A stretch of 64,000 bases of DNA from Rhodopseudomonas infernalis (GCF_022271405.1 NZ_JAJNAL010000002.1:1-64000), one strand, 5' to 3'; counted from the stretch's first letter, positions 17,111 through 26,082 are shown. A program made the numbers and translations. The notes: generated by a model from the letters alone, not told the origin.

Positions 17111-18419
17111 GGCGTGCGGCCTCCTCGCCGGCGAGGCGACCGAACACGGCCGCCAGCGTAAGACCGAGGCCGGCGAGATAACCGCGGCGCAGCACATTGG
17201 CGGCCATGATCATGCCGGCGGCATAGAGACTGTCGTGGACGCGTCCATCCGCCCACACCACGCGCAACCCATCGTCCACCGCGACGCCATGGTGCACGAA
17301 GGTGATGCCGGCGCGCATCGGATAGGCCGCGAACGGCGCGCGCGTCAGCGGGCGTGCGCCGGGTGGCGGCGCAGCGTTGAAGGAAGTCACGGCCGCGTGG
17401 AGCGTGGCCGGATCGCAGCCGAGCGCGGTCGCCAGAGACCCGACCGACTCCGCCTCGATCGGCGCGAAGGCTTGCGGCGCGGCGCGGCGCAGGGCGTCGG
17501 AGTCGAGAATGAGAGTGGCCGTCTGGCCGTCGCACGCGGCGATCCGCGGCCCCCAGCGCGCATAATGTGTCGGTTCCTGTCCGGCGCCGGCCGCGTCGAT
17601 CCGCGCGCCGGAGGCGTCCACGACCATGCCATGGGGGATCGCGGTGATCCGGGTGACGATGCCGCCGTCGAACCGCGGCCCGCGCGCATCGACCGCCACC
17701 ATGTGGCAGACGCTCGGGTCGCCGACGGCGCTCGCGCCCATCGCGAACAACTGCTCCAGTAATCGCCCGTCGGCAAAAGGCATCCCGCGTATCATGAGGC
17801 CGTCGCCGCTCGCGCCGTGATGCGCCCGAAGCCAGGCAGCATCACCGCCGGGCCCGCCGGCGCAAACGATCACGGTGCGGGCTTCAACCTCGGAGGGGGC
17901 GCTTCCATTGCCGCCGATCTCCACGATCCATCCGCACGCGGCTTCGCGAAGCCCGCGAACATCGCTGTCGCTGCTGAATACGATCCCCAGCGCGGCTGCC
18001 GTGCGATACAGCGCGTTGATCATCGCCTTGCCACCGCCAAGCGGAAACACCGTGCGGCGCGAATAGGGCACGACGCCAACGGACGGCGGCTGCATCGAGA
18101 CGCCGTTATCGATCAGCCAAGGCACCAGCGTCTCCGACCCGGCGACAAGGCGTTCGGCCAAAGTGCGATGGGGTGCGCCGCCGGTGATGGCGTCAATCTC
18201 GGCGAGAAATTCGTCGGCCTGATAGTTGTCGGGCGCAAAGGGCGTCGGAACCGAATGCACAACCCGGAAGTTCCGGGCGTGGCGTGCGTTGCCGCCGCGC
18301 AAGGCGGCAGGGGCATTGTCGAGCAGGCGCACCGAGGCGCCGAGCCGACGCGCGGTGATCGCCGCACACAGCCCGGCAATTCCGCCACCGACCACCACGA
18401 CATCCCACGTCGAATTCAC
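17097..18419 (-). CDS. cobZ: CobZ flavoprotein half (TcuA-like), precorrin-3B synthase
   Basis: A 440-residue FAD protein: dinucleotide-binding GGGIAGLCAAITARRLG near residue 10, the RGGNARHARNFR substrate-site region, VIVCAGGPGGD in the middle, and the C-terminal GMIMAANVLRRGYLAGLGL flavin-binding end typical of TcuA/CobZ rather than FrdA. Expected to hydroxylate and lactonise precorrin-3A to precorrin-3B with the downstream Fe-S/heme partner. GTG 18419 follows a G-rich stretch; the frame is open to 18533. No riboswitch is visible upstream, so its control differs from the cob operon. Confidence 0.82.
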   Translation of the reverse strand: MNSTWDVVVVGGGIAGLCAAITARRLGASVRLLDNAPAALRGGNARHARNFRVVHSVPTPFAPDNYQADEFLAEIDAITGGAPHRTLAERLVAGSETLVPWLIDNGVSMQPPSVGVVPYSRRTVFPLGGGKAMINALYRTAAALGIVFSSDSDVRGLREAACGWIVEIGGNGSAPSEVEARTVIVCAGGPGGDAAWLRAHHGASGDGLMIRGMPFADGRLLEQLFAMGASAVGDPSVCHMVAVDARGPRFDGGIVTRITAIPHGMVVDASGARIDAAGAGQEPTHYARWGPRIAACDGQTATLILDSDALRRAAPQAFAPIEAESVGSLATALGCDPATLHAAVTSFNAAPPPGARPLTRAPFAAYPMRAGITFVHHGVAVDDGLRVVWADGRVHDSLYAAGMIMAANVLRRGYLAGLGLTLAAVFGRLAGEEAARHVAR

Positions 18420-19177
18420 CGCGCCCCCAGCGACCTGCACCACGATCCTGCGTACCGAGTAATGGCTCGAGCGGGAATGTCCGAACGAGCGGATGCTGAA
18501 CCGTCTTAGGGCCGGCGTGGCGACGCTTGTCAATCGTGCCGATGCGCGTGTCGACGTGACCCGCGCCAGCGAGCCCGGAGAGCGCGGCTATCCTGTCGTC
18601 AGCAGCACGCAGAATCGCCCACCTGTATGATTGCAGGCCGGGGGCCGTCCGCGCTCTTCAGTCGAGGCGACATGCGGGCAATTCGGACGGCTGATTATTC
18701 TGGGTTCGGTGCGCCGTCTTGCGTTGCGATCTGAGGAGCCCCCGACGAGCCGGAGCTCTCCTGTCGCGCGTCACGAAGGCAATGGCTGCGACATGACCGC
18801 GGGCCGCCTCATCGCCTGCTAGGCTGCAATGGTGATTGCAGCACTCTCGAATCTCCGCTGAGAAATCCGGCAGGTATTGGGCCACCTGAATCAGTCTGGC
18901 GTAATTGCGTGCGATCAAAATTCATCGGTAATTGCGGGTGCCGTTCGGCCGTGGATGAGGTGAATTCGTACCGATCGTCGATCGGTCGTGCGTTCGTGGA
19001 GTTAGTTTGGAATTAGTAAAGTGATAGTCTGATCAAAACTTGCGCAGAAGATGATTATTTAAGTTTGAGGCGAGAGAGGCCGGGCACTAGGGTCCGGATA
19101 CTTCGTTTTGGAGAGCGCCGCTGAGCATCGGATGCGATTGCGGCTTCTCGAATTATCCTCGAACCACTTAGAGACCC
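18420..19177. other. Intergenic region with an 8-1-8 palindrome
   Basis: A 750-base spacer between the divergent cobZ flavoprotein gene and flavodoxin gene. Short frames are present but none is convincing. The half nearest flavodoxin is AT-rich. A perfect palindrome, ACCGATCG-T-CGATCGGT, lies at 18970-18986, about 190 bases before the flavodoxin start, and could be an operator. No B12 box is present here. Confidence 0.55.
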
Positions 19178-19660
19178 ATGAGCGTGAACGTCATTTTCGG
19201 CTCCGATGCCGGAGCCACGAAAGCGGTTGCGAACCGCATTGCAAAACACACCAATGGTCGCGCGATCGATATCAAGACGGCAAGCGTCGCCGACTTCGAG
19301 AATTGCAGTCTGCTGATTCTCGGATCGCCGACCTACGGAGCGGGCGATTTGCAGGCCGACTGGGAGGCCCATCTCGACAAGCTGACACAGGCCCGGCTCA
19401 GCGGCAAGAAGGTGGCGTTGTTCGGTACGGGCGATCAGGTCAATTATCCCGACTGCTTCGTCGATGCGATGGGGGTTCTGTACGATCTCGTCGTCGAGCA
19501 AGGGTCGACGGTGGTCGGTTTCACCCCCACATCGGGCTATGACCATACCGGGTCGAAGGCCGAGCGCGACGGGCAGTTCGTCGGCCTGCCACTGGATCAG
19601 GACAATCAGTCATCGAAGACCGAGAAGAGGATCTCCGAATGGGTCAGTCGGCTGATCTGA
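19178..19660 (+). CDS. fldA: Flavodoxin
   Basis: A 160-residue FMN electron carrier replacing ferredoxin, typically under iron limitation. The N-terminal phosphate loop is VIFGSDAGATKAVA, with an unusual DAGA where many flavodoxins have T..T.G; LILGSPTYGAGD flanks the flavin with the conserved tyrosine, and VALFGTGDQVNYPDCFVDA is the classic third FMN loop (GxGDQxxYxxxFxxA). It is a long-chain flavodoxin by length and the FVGLPLDQDNQS.. C-terminal loop. The next gene (DUF2023) overlaps its 3' end by 22 bases. Symbol given by family; a nifF-type role cannot be excluded. Confidence 0.92.
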   Translation: MSVNVIFGSDAGATKAVANRIAKHTNGRAIDIKTASVADFENCSLLILGSPTYGAGDLQADWEAHLDKLTQARLSGKKVALFGTGDQVNYPDCFVDAMGVLYDLVVEQGSTVVGFTPTSGYDHTGSKAERDGQFVGLPLDQDNQSSKTEKRISEWVSRLI

Positions 19661-20064
19661 GCAACGCATCGCTGCAGATCTTCAATCATCATCTGTACGA
19701 ACTCTCGAAGGGAATGCGGCCGCTGGCCTTGATGACCATGACGGCCGACGCCGCAGCACCGGTGATCGCGCGATTGCAAAATCGCGGCATCGCGCATCAC
19801 GTCCACGAGGCCTGCCCGGATCGGGTAAATGTGGTGTTCGGCAGCACGCTGGCGGTCAAGGCGGTCGGCCGCTTTCTGATCGGGCCGCTGTGCGAGTTGT
19901 CCGCCGAGCATGATTTCATCCTCGGCGTTCTGCTCGGCTACGACCGCGAGATGCAGTGCGAACGTTATCTGGGGCGTTGCGGCGCCGATGCGGACGAGGC
20001 CGCCGTGGCGCTGCCGTCCGCACCGCCGCTCGCGCTTACGGATCAGCAGAGTCTGGCCCTGTAA
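19639..20064 (+). CDS. DUF2023 family protein, flavodoxin partner
   Basis: A 141-residue protein of a small uncharacterised family found beside, or fused to, flavodoxins. The conserved beginning QIFNHHLYELSKGMRPLALMTM and the FGSTLAVKAVGRFL..PLCELSAEHDFILGVLLGYD segment identify the family; the last 35 residues are Pro/Ala-rich and variable. A 22-base overlap with flavodoxin indicates coupled translation. A regulatory or maturation role toward flavodoxin is a reasonable inference, but no activity is known. A hairpin follows 6 bases after the stop. Confidence 0.85.
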   Translation: MGQSADLSNASLQIFNHHLYELSKGMRPLALMTMTADAAAPVIARLQNRGIAHHVHEACPDRVNVVFGSTLAVKAVGRFLIGPLCELSAEHDFILGVLLGYDREMQCERYLGRCGADADEAAVALPSAPPLALTDQQSLAL

Positions 20065-20069
20065 CAAAC

Positions 20070-20092
20070 CGGGCGCCGTGGTGCGGCGCCCG
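20070..20092 (+). terminator. Hairpin after the flavodoxin-DUF2023 operon
   Basis: Arms CGGGCGCCG (20070-20078) and CGGCGCCCG (20084-20092) around TGGTG, starting just after the DUF2023 stop. The stem is strong, but the T tract is missing, so intrinsic termination is likely but not certain. Confidence 0.55.
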
Positions 20093-20166
20093 TCGCTGTG
20101 CGGCGAGAAGCGTTGCGATGGTCCGGTAAGCTTCCGGGCGGCCGCATGCGCTCCCGCGCGTAGCGC

Positions 20167-20212
20167 GCCTCGAAGGATGCGGCCAAGGGATATGCGGCTC
20201 ATCCTTCGAGGC
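20167..20212. repeat. Dispersed inverted repeat (GCCTCGAAGGATG type)
   Basis: Arms GCCTCGAAGGATG (20167-20179) and CATCCTTCGAGGC (20200-20212) with a 20-base loop, flanked by GCGCGC-rich tracts and TCATGA-like ends up to about 20255. The sequence style is that of Rhizobiales intergenic palindromic repeats. It lies between convergent flavodoxin-DUF2023 and pyruvate-kinase-like genes. Confidence 0.65.
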
Positions 20213-20343
20213 CCGCAGCCGCGCACAGCGCGGCCCAGCGGGCACCTCATGATGACGGCCGTGTTTCTATCAAAGGTAGAAATGCTCTAGATCGGTGACG
20301 AACCGGGCGCGCTCGATCTGGATCGAAGAACAGCGCTGCGGCC

Positions 20344-21822
20344 TCAGCCCCAGCTTTGCAGCTTGCGGAGCTGCGGCGTCTTCTTGTGCTGGTGGATGGC
20401 CATGCGGCCGAGCAGATTGTCGAGCTCGGTGATCGCCTTGAACAGATACGGCCCCTTGTTGAGCATCACGCACTCGGCGCGTGCCGCCATCGCGGCATCG
20501 GTCATCTCGCCGCGCGAGGGGGTGCCCTTCTTGACCAATTGTTCGAGTACCTGCGTCGCCCAGATCACCGGGACGTGCGCGGCTTCGCCGATCCACAAGA
20601 TCTCCTCCTGCATCTCCGCGAGTCGCGCAAAGCCGATTTCGACCGCGAGATCGCCGCGCGCGATCATCACCGCGGTCGGCTGCTGGCCCGCGGCCTGCAC
20701 CAGAATGTCCGGCAGATTGGCGACCGCTTCGGGCGTCTCGATCTTCAGCACCAGCGCCAGCTTGCGCCAGTCGTCCGGCCGGCGTTCGGCGAGGGCGGTC
20801 TGCAGCGTCTCGACGTCGGCGACCGACTGCACGAAGGAGAACTCGATGCCATCGGCGTGCTCGGCGACAAAGTCGAGATCGTCGCGGTCCTTGGCGGTGA
20901 GGGCCGGGATATCGAGCAGCGTATCCGGGAAGTTGAGGCCTTTCTCCGGCTTCAGCCGCAGTCCCTTGTCGGAGGTCGAGGTCACGCGGCCGATCAGGCC
21001 CCACGCGGTCTTGCGTTCGATCCGGATGCACAGCTTGCCGTCGTCAACGAACACCCGCGCGCCGACCGCGCTGTTGATCAACGGATCGCTCAGCGTGCAT
21101 TCGATCGCGAAATGCTCATCGGCCAGATCGATGCGGTGGAACGAGCCCTCGGCCACGATCGCGATCAGGTCGCCGGTGAGGATGCGTTCGCGGCCCTCGG
21201 GGGCACGCGCGGCGCCGGTGCGGATCTTGGGCCCTGCGATGTCCATCAGGATTTTCATGCGATGGCCGGTGGTTTCTTCGGCGACGTGCAGGTGATTGAT
21301 CATGCGCTGCCACGCCGCGGCGTCGTCATGCGCGCAATTGATCCGCACCGCCTCGACCTTGCGCTCGGCGAGCCGGAGCATGAACGACGGATCGTCGGCG
21401 GCTTCGCTCGGGCAGGTGACGAGCAGGGCGGTCGAGCGGCCGCTCGCCGGCACGCCGAACATCTCCTCGCTGCGCAGTTCGAGCTCGTGCTCGCCGGCGA
21501 AGAATTGCCGCGACGAGGGACGCACCGCCTGCGGCTCGCCGCAGAGTTCGCCCAGCGTGGCGCGGACGGCGTGCAGCGTCGGCATCACCCGGCTCTCGAG
21601 CCGGCCGAGCGAGGACAGCCCGAGCGCCGAAAGTGAGCGCTGCAAAGGGCGCAGGTCGTGCTGACGCAGCGCCAGATAATGCGCCAGATTGGAGGCGCTG
21701 GCGGGAAAGGTCGGACGATGGATACTGCCGGCCCAGGCCTCGATGCGCGGACGGCTATCGGCCTCGATGTCGGCGATCAGCCGGTCGAGTTTCTGCTTCA
21801 GGCGCTCAATTTCGGTCGACAT
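20344..21822 (-). CDS. Pyruvate kinase-like protein with N-terminal extension
   Basis: A 492-residue cytosolic protein. After a roughly 120-residue helical extension comes the pyruvate kinase barrel: VEAVRINCAHDD (family RLNFSHG), MDIAGPKIRTG, KGLNFPDTLLDIPALTAKDRDDL, the active-site LVLKIETPEAVAN, VMIARGDLAVEIG and VIWATQVLEQLVKKGTPSRGEMTDAA, ending MLNKGPYLF. The nucleotide-site SHG is altered to AHD and the C-terminal allosteric domain of normal enzymes appears missing. It may be a pyruvate kinase variant or a paralogue with another phosphotransfer role. It stands alone. Confidence 0.8.
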   Translation of the reverse strand: MSTEIERLKQKLDRLIADIEADSRPRIEAWAGSIHRPTFPASASNLAHYLALRQHDLRPLQRSLSALGLSSLGRLESRVMPTLHAVRATLGELCGEPQAVRPSSRQFFAGEHELELRSEEMFGVPASGRSTALLVTCPSEAADDPSFMLRLAERKVEAVRINCAHDDAAAWQRMINHLHVAEETTGHRMKILMDIAGPKIRTGAARAPEGRERILTGDLIAIVAEGSFHRIDLADEHFAIECTLSDPLINSAVGARVFVDDGKLCIRIERKTAWGLIGRVTSTSDKGLRLKPEKGLNFPDTLLDIPALTAKDRDDLDFVAEHADGIEFSFVQSVADVETLQTALAERRPDDWRKLALVLKIETPEAVANLPDILVQAAGQQPTAVMIARGDLAVEIGFARLAEMQEEILWIGEAAHVPVIWATQVLEQLVKKGTPSRGEMTDAAMAARAECVMLNKGPYLFKAITELDNLLGRMAIHQHKKTPQLRKLQSWG

Positions 21823-22013
21823 GGCGGGCTCGCTTGGTCAGACACGGCCGGAACGAACCGCGTCAGCCCGCTCTAGGAGCCGTTGATGTAACTCCTGTGA
21901 CAGCGAGACGGCCTGCGTCTGCGACCTTATGCGCACGCCGGCCGACGCCCGCTGCCCCGCTGTCCACAGCGTCCGCGGTGCGGCGCTTGACGGCAACAGC
22001 GCGCGCGGCCTGA

Positions 22014-22394
22014 ATGCGGCCAACCCTGCGAACCCGAGGCTTCCGCTTGTCCGTCATCATCTTCGGCATCAAGAACTGCGACACCATGAAGAAGGCGCGC
22101 GCCTGGCTCGACGGTCACGGCGTCGCGTACGACTTCCACGACTATAAGACGGCGGGCATCGACGAGGCGCACCTGAAGCGATGGGCGGAGCAGGTCGGAT
22201 GGGAGACGCTGCTCAACCGCGCCGGCACCACCTTCCGCAAGCTGCCCGATGCAGACAAGGAGGGGCTGACGGCGGCCAAGGCGATTGCCCTGATGCTGGC
22301 GCAACCGTCGATGATCAAGCGCCCCGTGCTGCAGAAGGGCACGAAGCTATTGGTGGGGTTCCGGCCGGACGCTTACGAAGAGGCGCTGACCTGA
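22014..22394 (+). CDS. ArsC/Spx family protein (YffB-like)
   Basis: A 126-residue thioredoxin-fold protein. The IFGIKNCDTMKKARAWLD start has a single cysteine followed by DTMKKA, the YffB pattern, then YDFHDYKTAGI, LLNRAGTTFRKL, PSMIKRPVL (cis-Pro strand with the conserved Arg) and VGFRP. YffB proteins are linked to glutathione-dependent thiol chemistry but lack the arsenate reductase residues; function is uncertain. A TTG at 22047, just before the conserved strand, would give a more usual 115-residue protein. It stands alone. Confidence 0.85.
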   Translation: MRPTLRTRGFRLSVIIFGIKNCDTMKKARAWLDGHGVAYDFHDYKTAGIDEAHLKRWAEQVGWETLLNRAGTTFRKLPDADKEGLTAAKAIALMLAQPSMIKRPVLQKGTKLLVGFRPDAYEEALT

Positions 22395-22591
22395 TCTGAC
22401 TGGTTTTTTTCCACAACCGACAGCTCACTAACGCTGGCCTGCATTGCATCTTGCGCACGGCTGGCGAATAGCGGCATAGTCCGCCGCAGATCGACGGGCG
22501 GCTCGCCGGAGACGGCGTGGCGACACCGACAGTAACAAAAATTCGGCCGCGGACGTGCCTCCGCCGCGGACCGGGCAGGGGGAAGTGCTAC

Positions 22592-23347
22592 TTGGCCGAT
22601 GACATCATCCTCGAGACGCACGGGCTGACGAAGGAGTTTGCGGGCTTCTTTGCGGTCCGCGACGTCAATCTGCGCGTGCGCCGTGGGCATATCCACGCGT
22701 TGATCGGCCCCAACGGTGCCGGCAAGACGACGTGTTTCAATTTGCTCACCAAGTTCCTGCATCCGTCAGCGGGCAAGATTCTCTATAAGGGACAGGACAT
22801 CACCGCAGCTGCGCCGGCGGACGTCGCGCGGCTCGGGCTGGTGCGTTCTTTCCAGATCTCCGCCGTGTTCCCGCATTTCACCGCGCTGGAAAACGTGCGC
22901 GTCGCACTGCAGCGCCAGCACGGCCATTCGTTCGATTTCTGGCGGTCCAAGAGCGTGCTCGACCGCTACAATGATCGCGCGCGCGAGCTGCTCGACGACG
23001 TCGGCCTCAGCGAATTTTCCGACACCCCTGCAGTCGAGATGCCGTACGGCCGCAAGCGCGCCCTGGAGATCGCCACCACGCTGGCGCTCGATCCCGAGAT
23101 GATGCTGCTCGACGAGCCGATGGCCGGCATGGGCCACGAGGACATCGACAAGATCGCCGCGCTGATCAAGCGGATCTCGGCGAAGTACACCATCCTGATG
23201 GTCGAACATAATCTCAGCGTCGTCGCCAATCTGTCCGACGTGATCACCGTGCTGACCCGTGGACAGGTGCTGGCCGAAGGCCATTACAACGACCTGACCC
23301 AGGACGCGCGCGTCAAGGAAGCCTATCTCGGAGCGGGCCATGGTTGA
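22592..23347 (+). CDS. Branched-chain-type ABC transporter ATPase (LivG-like)
   Basis: A 251-residue ATP-binding subunit: Walker A GPNGAGKTTC, a LivG-type EMPYGRKRALEIATTLAL signature region, Walker B MMLLDEPMAGMG and the LMVEHNLSVVANLSD switch histidine. It works with the LivF-like ATPase and the LivH/LivM permeases as a hydrophobic amino-acid or aromatic/dicarboxylate importer; no binding protein is encoded here. TTG 22592 is preceded by GGGGGAAG; a GTG at 22517 would add 25 residues that look unstructured. It overlaps the LivF-like gene by 8 bases. Confidence 0.9.
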   Translation: MADDIILETHGLTKEFAGFFAVRDVNLRVRRGHIHALIGPNGAGKTTCFNLLTKFLHPSAGKILYKGQDITAAAPADVARLGLVRSFQISAVFPHFTALENVRVALQRQHGHSFDFWRSKSVLDRYNDRARELLDDVGLSEFSDTPAVEMPYGRKRALEIATTLALDPEMMLLDEPMAGMGHEDIDKIAALIKRISAKYTILMVEHNLSVVANLSDVITVLTRGQVLAEGHYNDLTQDARVKEAYLGAGHG

Positions 23348-24086
23348 GGCGACGACTTTGGACCGCACCGCGCCCGCGGCCAGCGGCAACGTGCTGCTCA
23401 ACGTGCGCGATCTGCAAGCGTGGTACGGCGAGTCCCACATTCTGCACGGAATGAATTTCGAGGTGCGCACCGGTGAAGTGGTGACGCTGCTCGGCCGCAA
23501 CGGCGCCGGCAAGACCACGACGCTGAAGTCGGTGATGGGCATCATCGGCAAGCGCACCGGCGCCATCACGTTCGACGGCCACGATATCAGCCGCGCATCG
23601 TCCGACAAGATCGCCAAGCGCGGCATCGCATTCTGCCCGGAGGAACGCGGCATCTTCGCCAGCCTCGACGTGCGCGAAAATCTGATGCTGCCGCCGCAGG
23701 TGCGGCCGGGCGGCCTGTCGCAGGAGCAGATCTTCGAACTGTTCCCGAACCTGCGCGAGCGGCTGAACAGCCAGGGAACCAAGTTGTCCGGCGGCGAGCA
23801 ACAGATGCTGGCGATCGCCCGCATTCTGCGCACCGGCGCGCGCTTCCTGATGCTGGACGAGCCGACTGAAGGTCTGGCGCCGGTGATCATCCAGCAGATC
23901 GGCCACACCATCGCGCGGCTGAAGAAGGAAGGCTTCACGATCCTGCTGGTGGAGCAGAACTTCCGTTTCGCCTCGACGGTGGCCGACCGCTACTACGTGG
24001 TCGAGCACGGCAAGATCATCGACGGCTTCTCCAATTCGGAACTCGAAGCCAACATGGACAAGCTGCACACCTATCTCGGCGTCTGA
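23340..24086 (+). CDS. Branched-chain-type ABC transporter ATPase (LivF-like)
   Basis: A 248-residue ATP-binding subunit with Walker A GRNGAGKTTT, signature LSGGEQQMLAIAR, Walker B FLMLDEPTEGLAP and LLVEQNFRFA. The domain order and EERGIF..L.VREN segment identify LivF rather than LivG. Second gene of the transporter operon, overlapping LivG by 8 bases; LivH starts 39 bases downstream. Confidence 0.93.
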   Translation: MVEATTLDRTAPAASGNVLLNVRDLQAWYGESHILHGMNFEVRTGEVVTLLGRNGAGKTTTLKSVMGIIGKRTGAITFDGHDISRASSDKIAKRGIAFCPEERGIFASLDVRENLMLPPQVRPGGLSQEQIFELFPNLRERLNSQGTKLSGGEQQMLAIARILRTGARFLMLDEPTEGLAPVIIQQIGHTIARLKKEGFTILLVEQNFRFASTVADRYYVVEHGKIIDGFSNSELEANMDKLHTYLGV

Positions 24087-24125
24087 CGCCGCTGACGTGA
24101 CTTCTCGCTGAGAGCTGGAAACCCT

Positions 24126-25001
24126 ATGTCGATCAATATCCAGGCCTTGTTGGCGCAGCTTCTGGTCGGGCTGATCAACGGCTCGTTCTATGCGCTGCTG
24201 AGTCTCGGCCTCGCCGTGATCTTCGGCATGCTGAACATCATCAACTTCGCCCACGGTGCGCTGTATATGATGGGCGCGTTCTGCGCTTACTTCCTGCTGA
24301 ACCTGTTCGGCATCGGCTATTGGTGGGCGCTGATCCTGGCGCCGCTGATTGTCGGCGCGTTCGGTATGCTGATGGAGCGGACGCTGCTGCAATGGCTGTC
24401 CGGGCTCGATCATCTGTACGGCCTGCTGCTGACATTCGGCGTCGCGCTGATCATCCAGGGCCTGTTCCAAAACTATTTTGGTTCGTCCGGCCTGCCTTAC
24501 GCGATCCCCGAAGAGCTGCGCGGCGGCATCAATCTCGGCTTCATGTTCCTGCCGATCTATCGCGGCTGGGTGGTCGTGTTCTCGCTCGTGGTCTGCCTGC
24601 TGACCTGGTACCTGATCGAGCGGACGCAACTCGGCGCCTATCTGCGCGCCGCCACCGAGAACCCGACGCTGGTCCGCGCCTTCGGCATCAACGTGCCGCG
24701 GATGATCACGCTGACCTACGGCCTCGGCGTCGGTCTCGCCGCGCTCGCCGGCGTGCTGTCGGCGCCGATCAACCAGGTCCGGCCGCTGATGGGCGCCGAT
24801 CTGATCATCGTGGTGTTCGCGGTGGTGGTGATCGGCGGCATGGGCTCGATCATGGGCTCGATCATCACCGGCTTTGCGCTCGGCGTGATCGAAGGCCTGA
24901 CCAAATATTTCTACCCCGAGGCCTCCAACACCGTCGTGTTCGTCCTGATGGTGCTGGTGCTGCTTGTAAAACCCTCGGGCCTGACGGGACGGACAACCTG
25001 A
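24126..25001 (+). CDS. Branched-chain-type ABC transporter permease (LivH-like)
   Basis: A 291-residue inner-membrane permease of about eight helices. It contains LLVGLINGSFYALLSLGLAVIFG, the typical NFAHG motif (MLNIINFAHGALYMMGAF) and VIGGMGSIMGSIITGFALGVIEGL near the C-terminus, both standard for LivH. It pairs with LivM; its stop is one base before the LivM start codon. The substrate cannot be named because the periplasmic receptor is not in this operon. Confidence 0.93.
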   Translation: MSINIQALLAQLLVGLINGSFYALLSLGLAVIFGMLNIINFAHGALYMMGAFCAYFLLNLFGIGYWWALILAPLIVGAFGMLMERTLLQWLSGLDHLYGLLLTFGVALIIQGLFQNYFGSSGLPYAIPEELRGGINLGFMFLPIYRGWVVVFSLVVCLLTWYLIERTQLGAYLRAATENPTLVRAFGINVPRMITLTYGLGVGLAALAGVLSAPINQVRPLMGADLIIVVFAVVVIGGMGSIMGSIITGFALGVIEGLTKYFYPEASNTVVFVLMVLVLLVKPSGLTGRTT

Positions 25002-25002
25002 C

Positions 25003-25974
25003 ATGACCTCGATCACCCAACAATCCGTTCCGACCACCACGCGCCGTCCGGTGCGTGACGAGATGATCGCCTTCGCGCTGATGACGGCCGTTCTGGTGAT
25101 CGTGCCGTTCACCGGGGTGTACCCGTTCTTCGTGATGCAGGGGCTATGCTTCGCGCTGCTGGCCTGCGCCTTCAATCTCTTGATCGGTTATGGCGGCCTG
25201 CTTTCGTTCGGCCACGCGATGTTTCTCGGCACCGCCGGTTATGTCACCGCGCATGCGCTGAAGGTCTGGGATCTGTCGCCGGAACTCGCGATCATCGTCG
25301 GCACCGCAGCCGCGTTGGGGCTATCGGTGATCACTGGTCTGATCGCGATCCGCCGTCAGGGCATCTACTTCGCGATGATCACCCTGGCGCTGTCGCAGCT
25401 GTTGTACTTCATCTATCTGCAGGCGCCGTTCACCCACGGCGAAGACGGCATCCAGGGGATCCCGCAAGGCAAGATGTTCGGGGTGATCGACCTGCAGAAC
25501 GCCACCACGCTGTATTTCATGATCCTGGCCGGGTTCCTGCTCGGCTTCCTGATCATCTACCGGGCCATCAACTCGCCGTTCGGTGAGGTGCTCAAGGCGA
25601 TCCGCGAGAACGAGCCGCGCGCGATCTCGCTCGGTTACAAGACCGACCAGTACAAGCTCATGGCGTTCATCCTGTCAGGCACGCTTGCGGGCTTCGCCGG
25701 CGCGCTGAAGGTGTTCGTCGCGCAGAATGCGTCGCTGACCGACGTGCACTGGTCGATGTCGGGTGAAATCGTGCTGATGACGCTGGTCGGCGGCCTAGGC
25801 ACCATCTTCGGCCCGGTGGTCGGCGCCTTCGTGATCATCGCCATGCAGCAATATCTCGCCGGCTTCGGCCAATGGGTCACGGTGATCCAGGGTGTGATCT
25901 TCGTCGCCTGCGTGCTGACCTTCCGCCGCGGCATCATCGGCGAGATCGGGCACTACTTCAAACGGTCGCTGTAG
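25003..25974 (+). CDS. Branched-chain-type ABC transporter permease (LivM-like)
   Basis: A 323-residue permease of about ten helices with LLIGYGGLLSFGHAMFLGTAGYVTA (LivM signature), RRQGIYFAMITLALSQL, LKAIRENEPRAISLGY in the cytoplasmic loop that contacts the ATPases, and TLVGGLGTIFGPVVGAFV near the end. Last gene of the operon, followed by a textbook terminator. Confidence 0.94.
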   Translation: MTSITQQSVPTTTRRPVRDEMIAFALMTAVLVIVPFTGVYPFFVMQGLCFALLACAFNLLIGYGGLLSFGHAMFLGTAGYVTAHALKVWDLSPELAIIVGTAAALGLSVITGLIAIRRQGIYFAMITLALSQLLYFIYLQAPFTHGEDGIQGIPQGKMFGVIDLQNATTLYFMILAGFLLGFLIIYRAINSPFGEVLKAIRENEPRAISLGYKTDQYKLMAFILSGTLAGFAGALKVFVAQNASLTDVHWSMSGEIVLMTLVGGLGTIFGPVVGAFVIIAMQQYLAGFGQWVTVIQGVIFVACVLTFRRGIIGEIGHYFKRSL

Positions 25975-26029
25975 GGCGTCGCTTCGACCATAGCGAACAG
26001 CCCGACAGCCCGATCGTCAGAACAACAAA

Positions 26030-26064
26030 GCCGCCGCGCAACTGCATTGCGCGGCGGCTTTTTT
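26030..26064. terminator. Rho-independent terminator after livM-like gene
   Basis: GCCGCCGCGCAA (26030-26041), loop CTGCA, TTGCGCGGCGGC (26047-26058) then six T. AAA precedes the stem, so it can also serve the convergent DUF4407 gene ending at 26083. Confidence 0.95.
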
Positions 26065-26082
26065 GGTTCGTGGCTGGCGTCC

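Noticed and set aside
19002-19021. Degenerate inverted element resembling an Irr iron-control site before flavodoxin
   Set aside because: Several mismatches to the consensus I recall; could be chance in AT-rich DNA.
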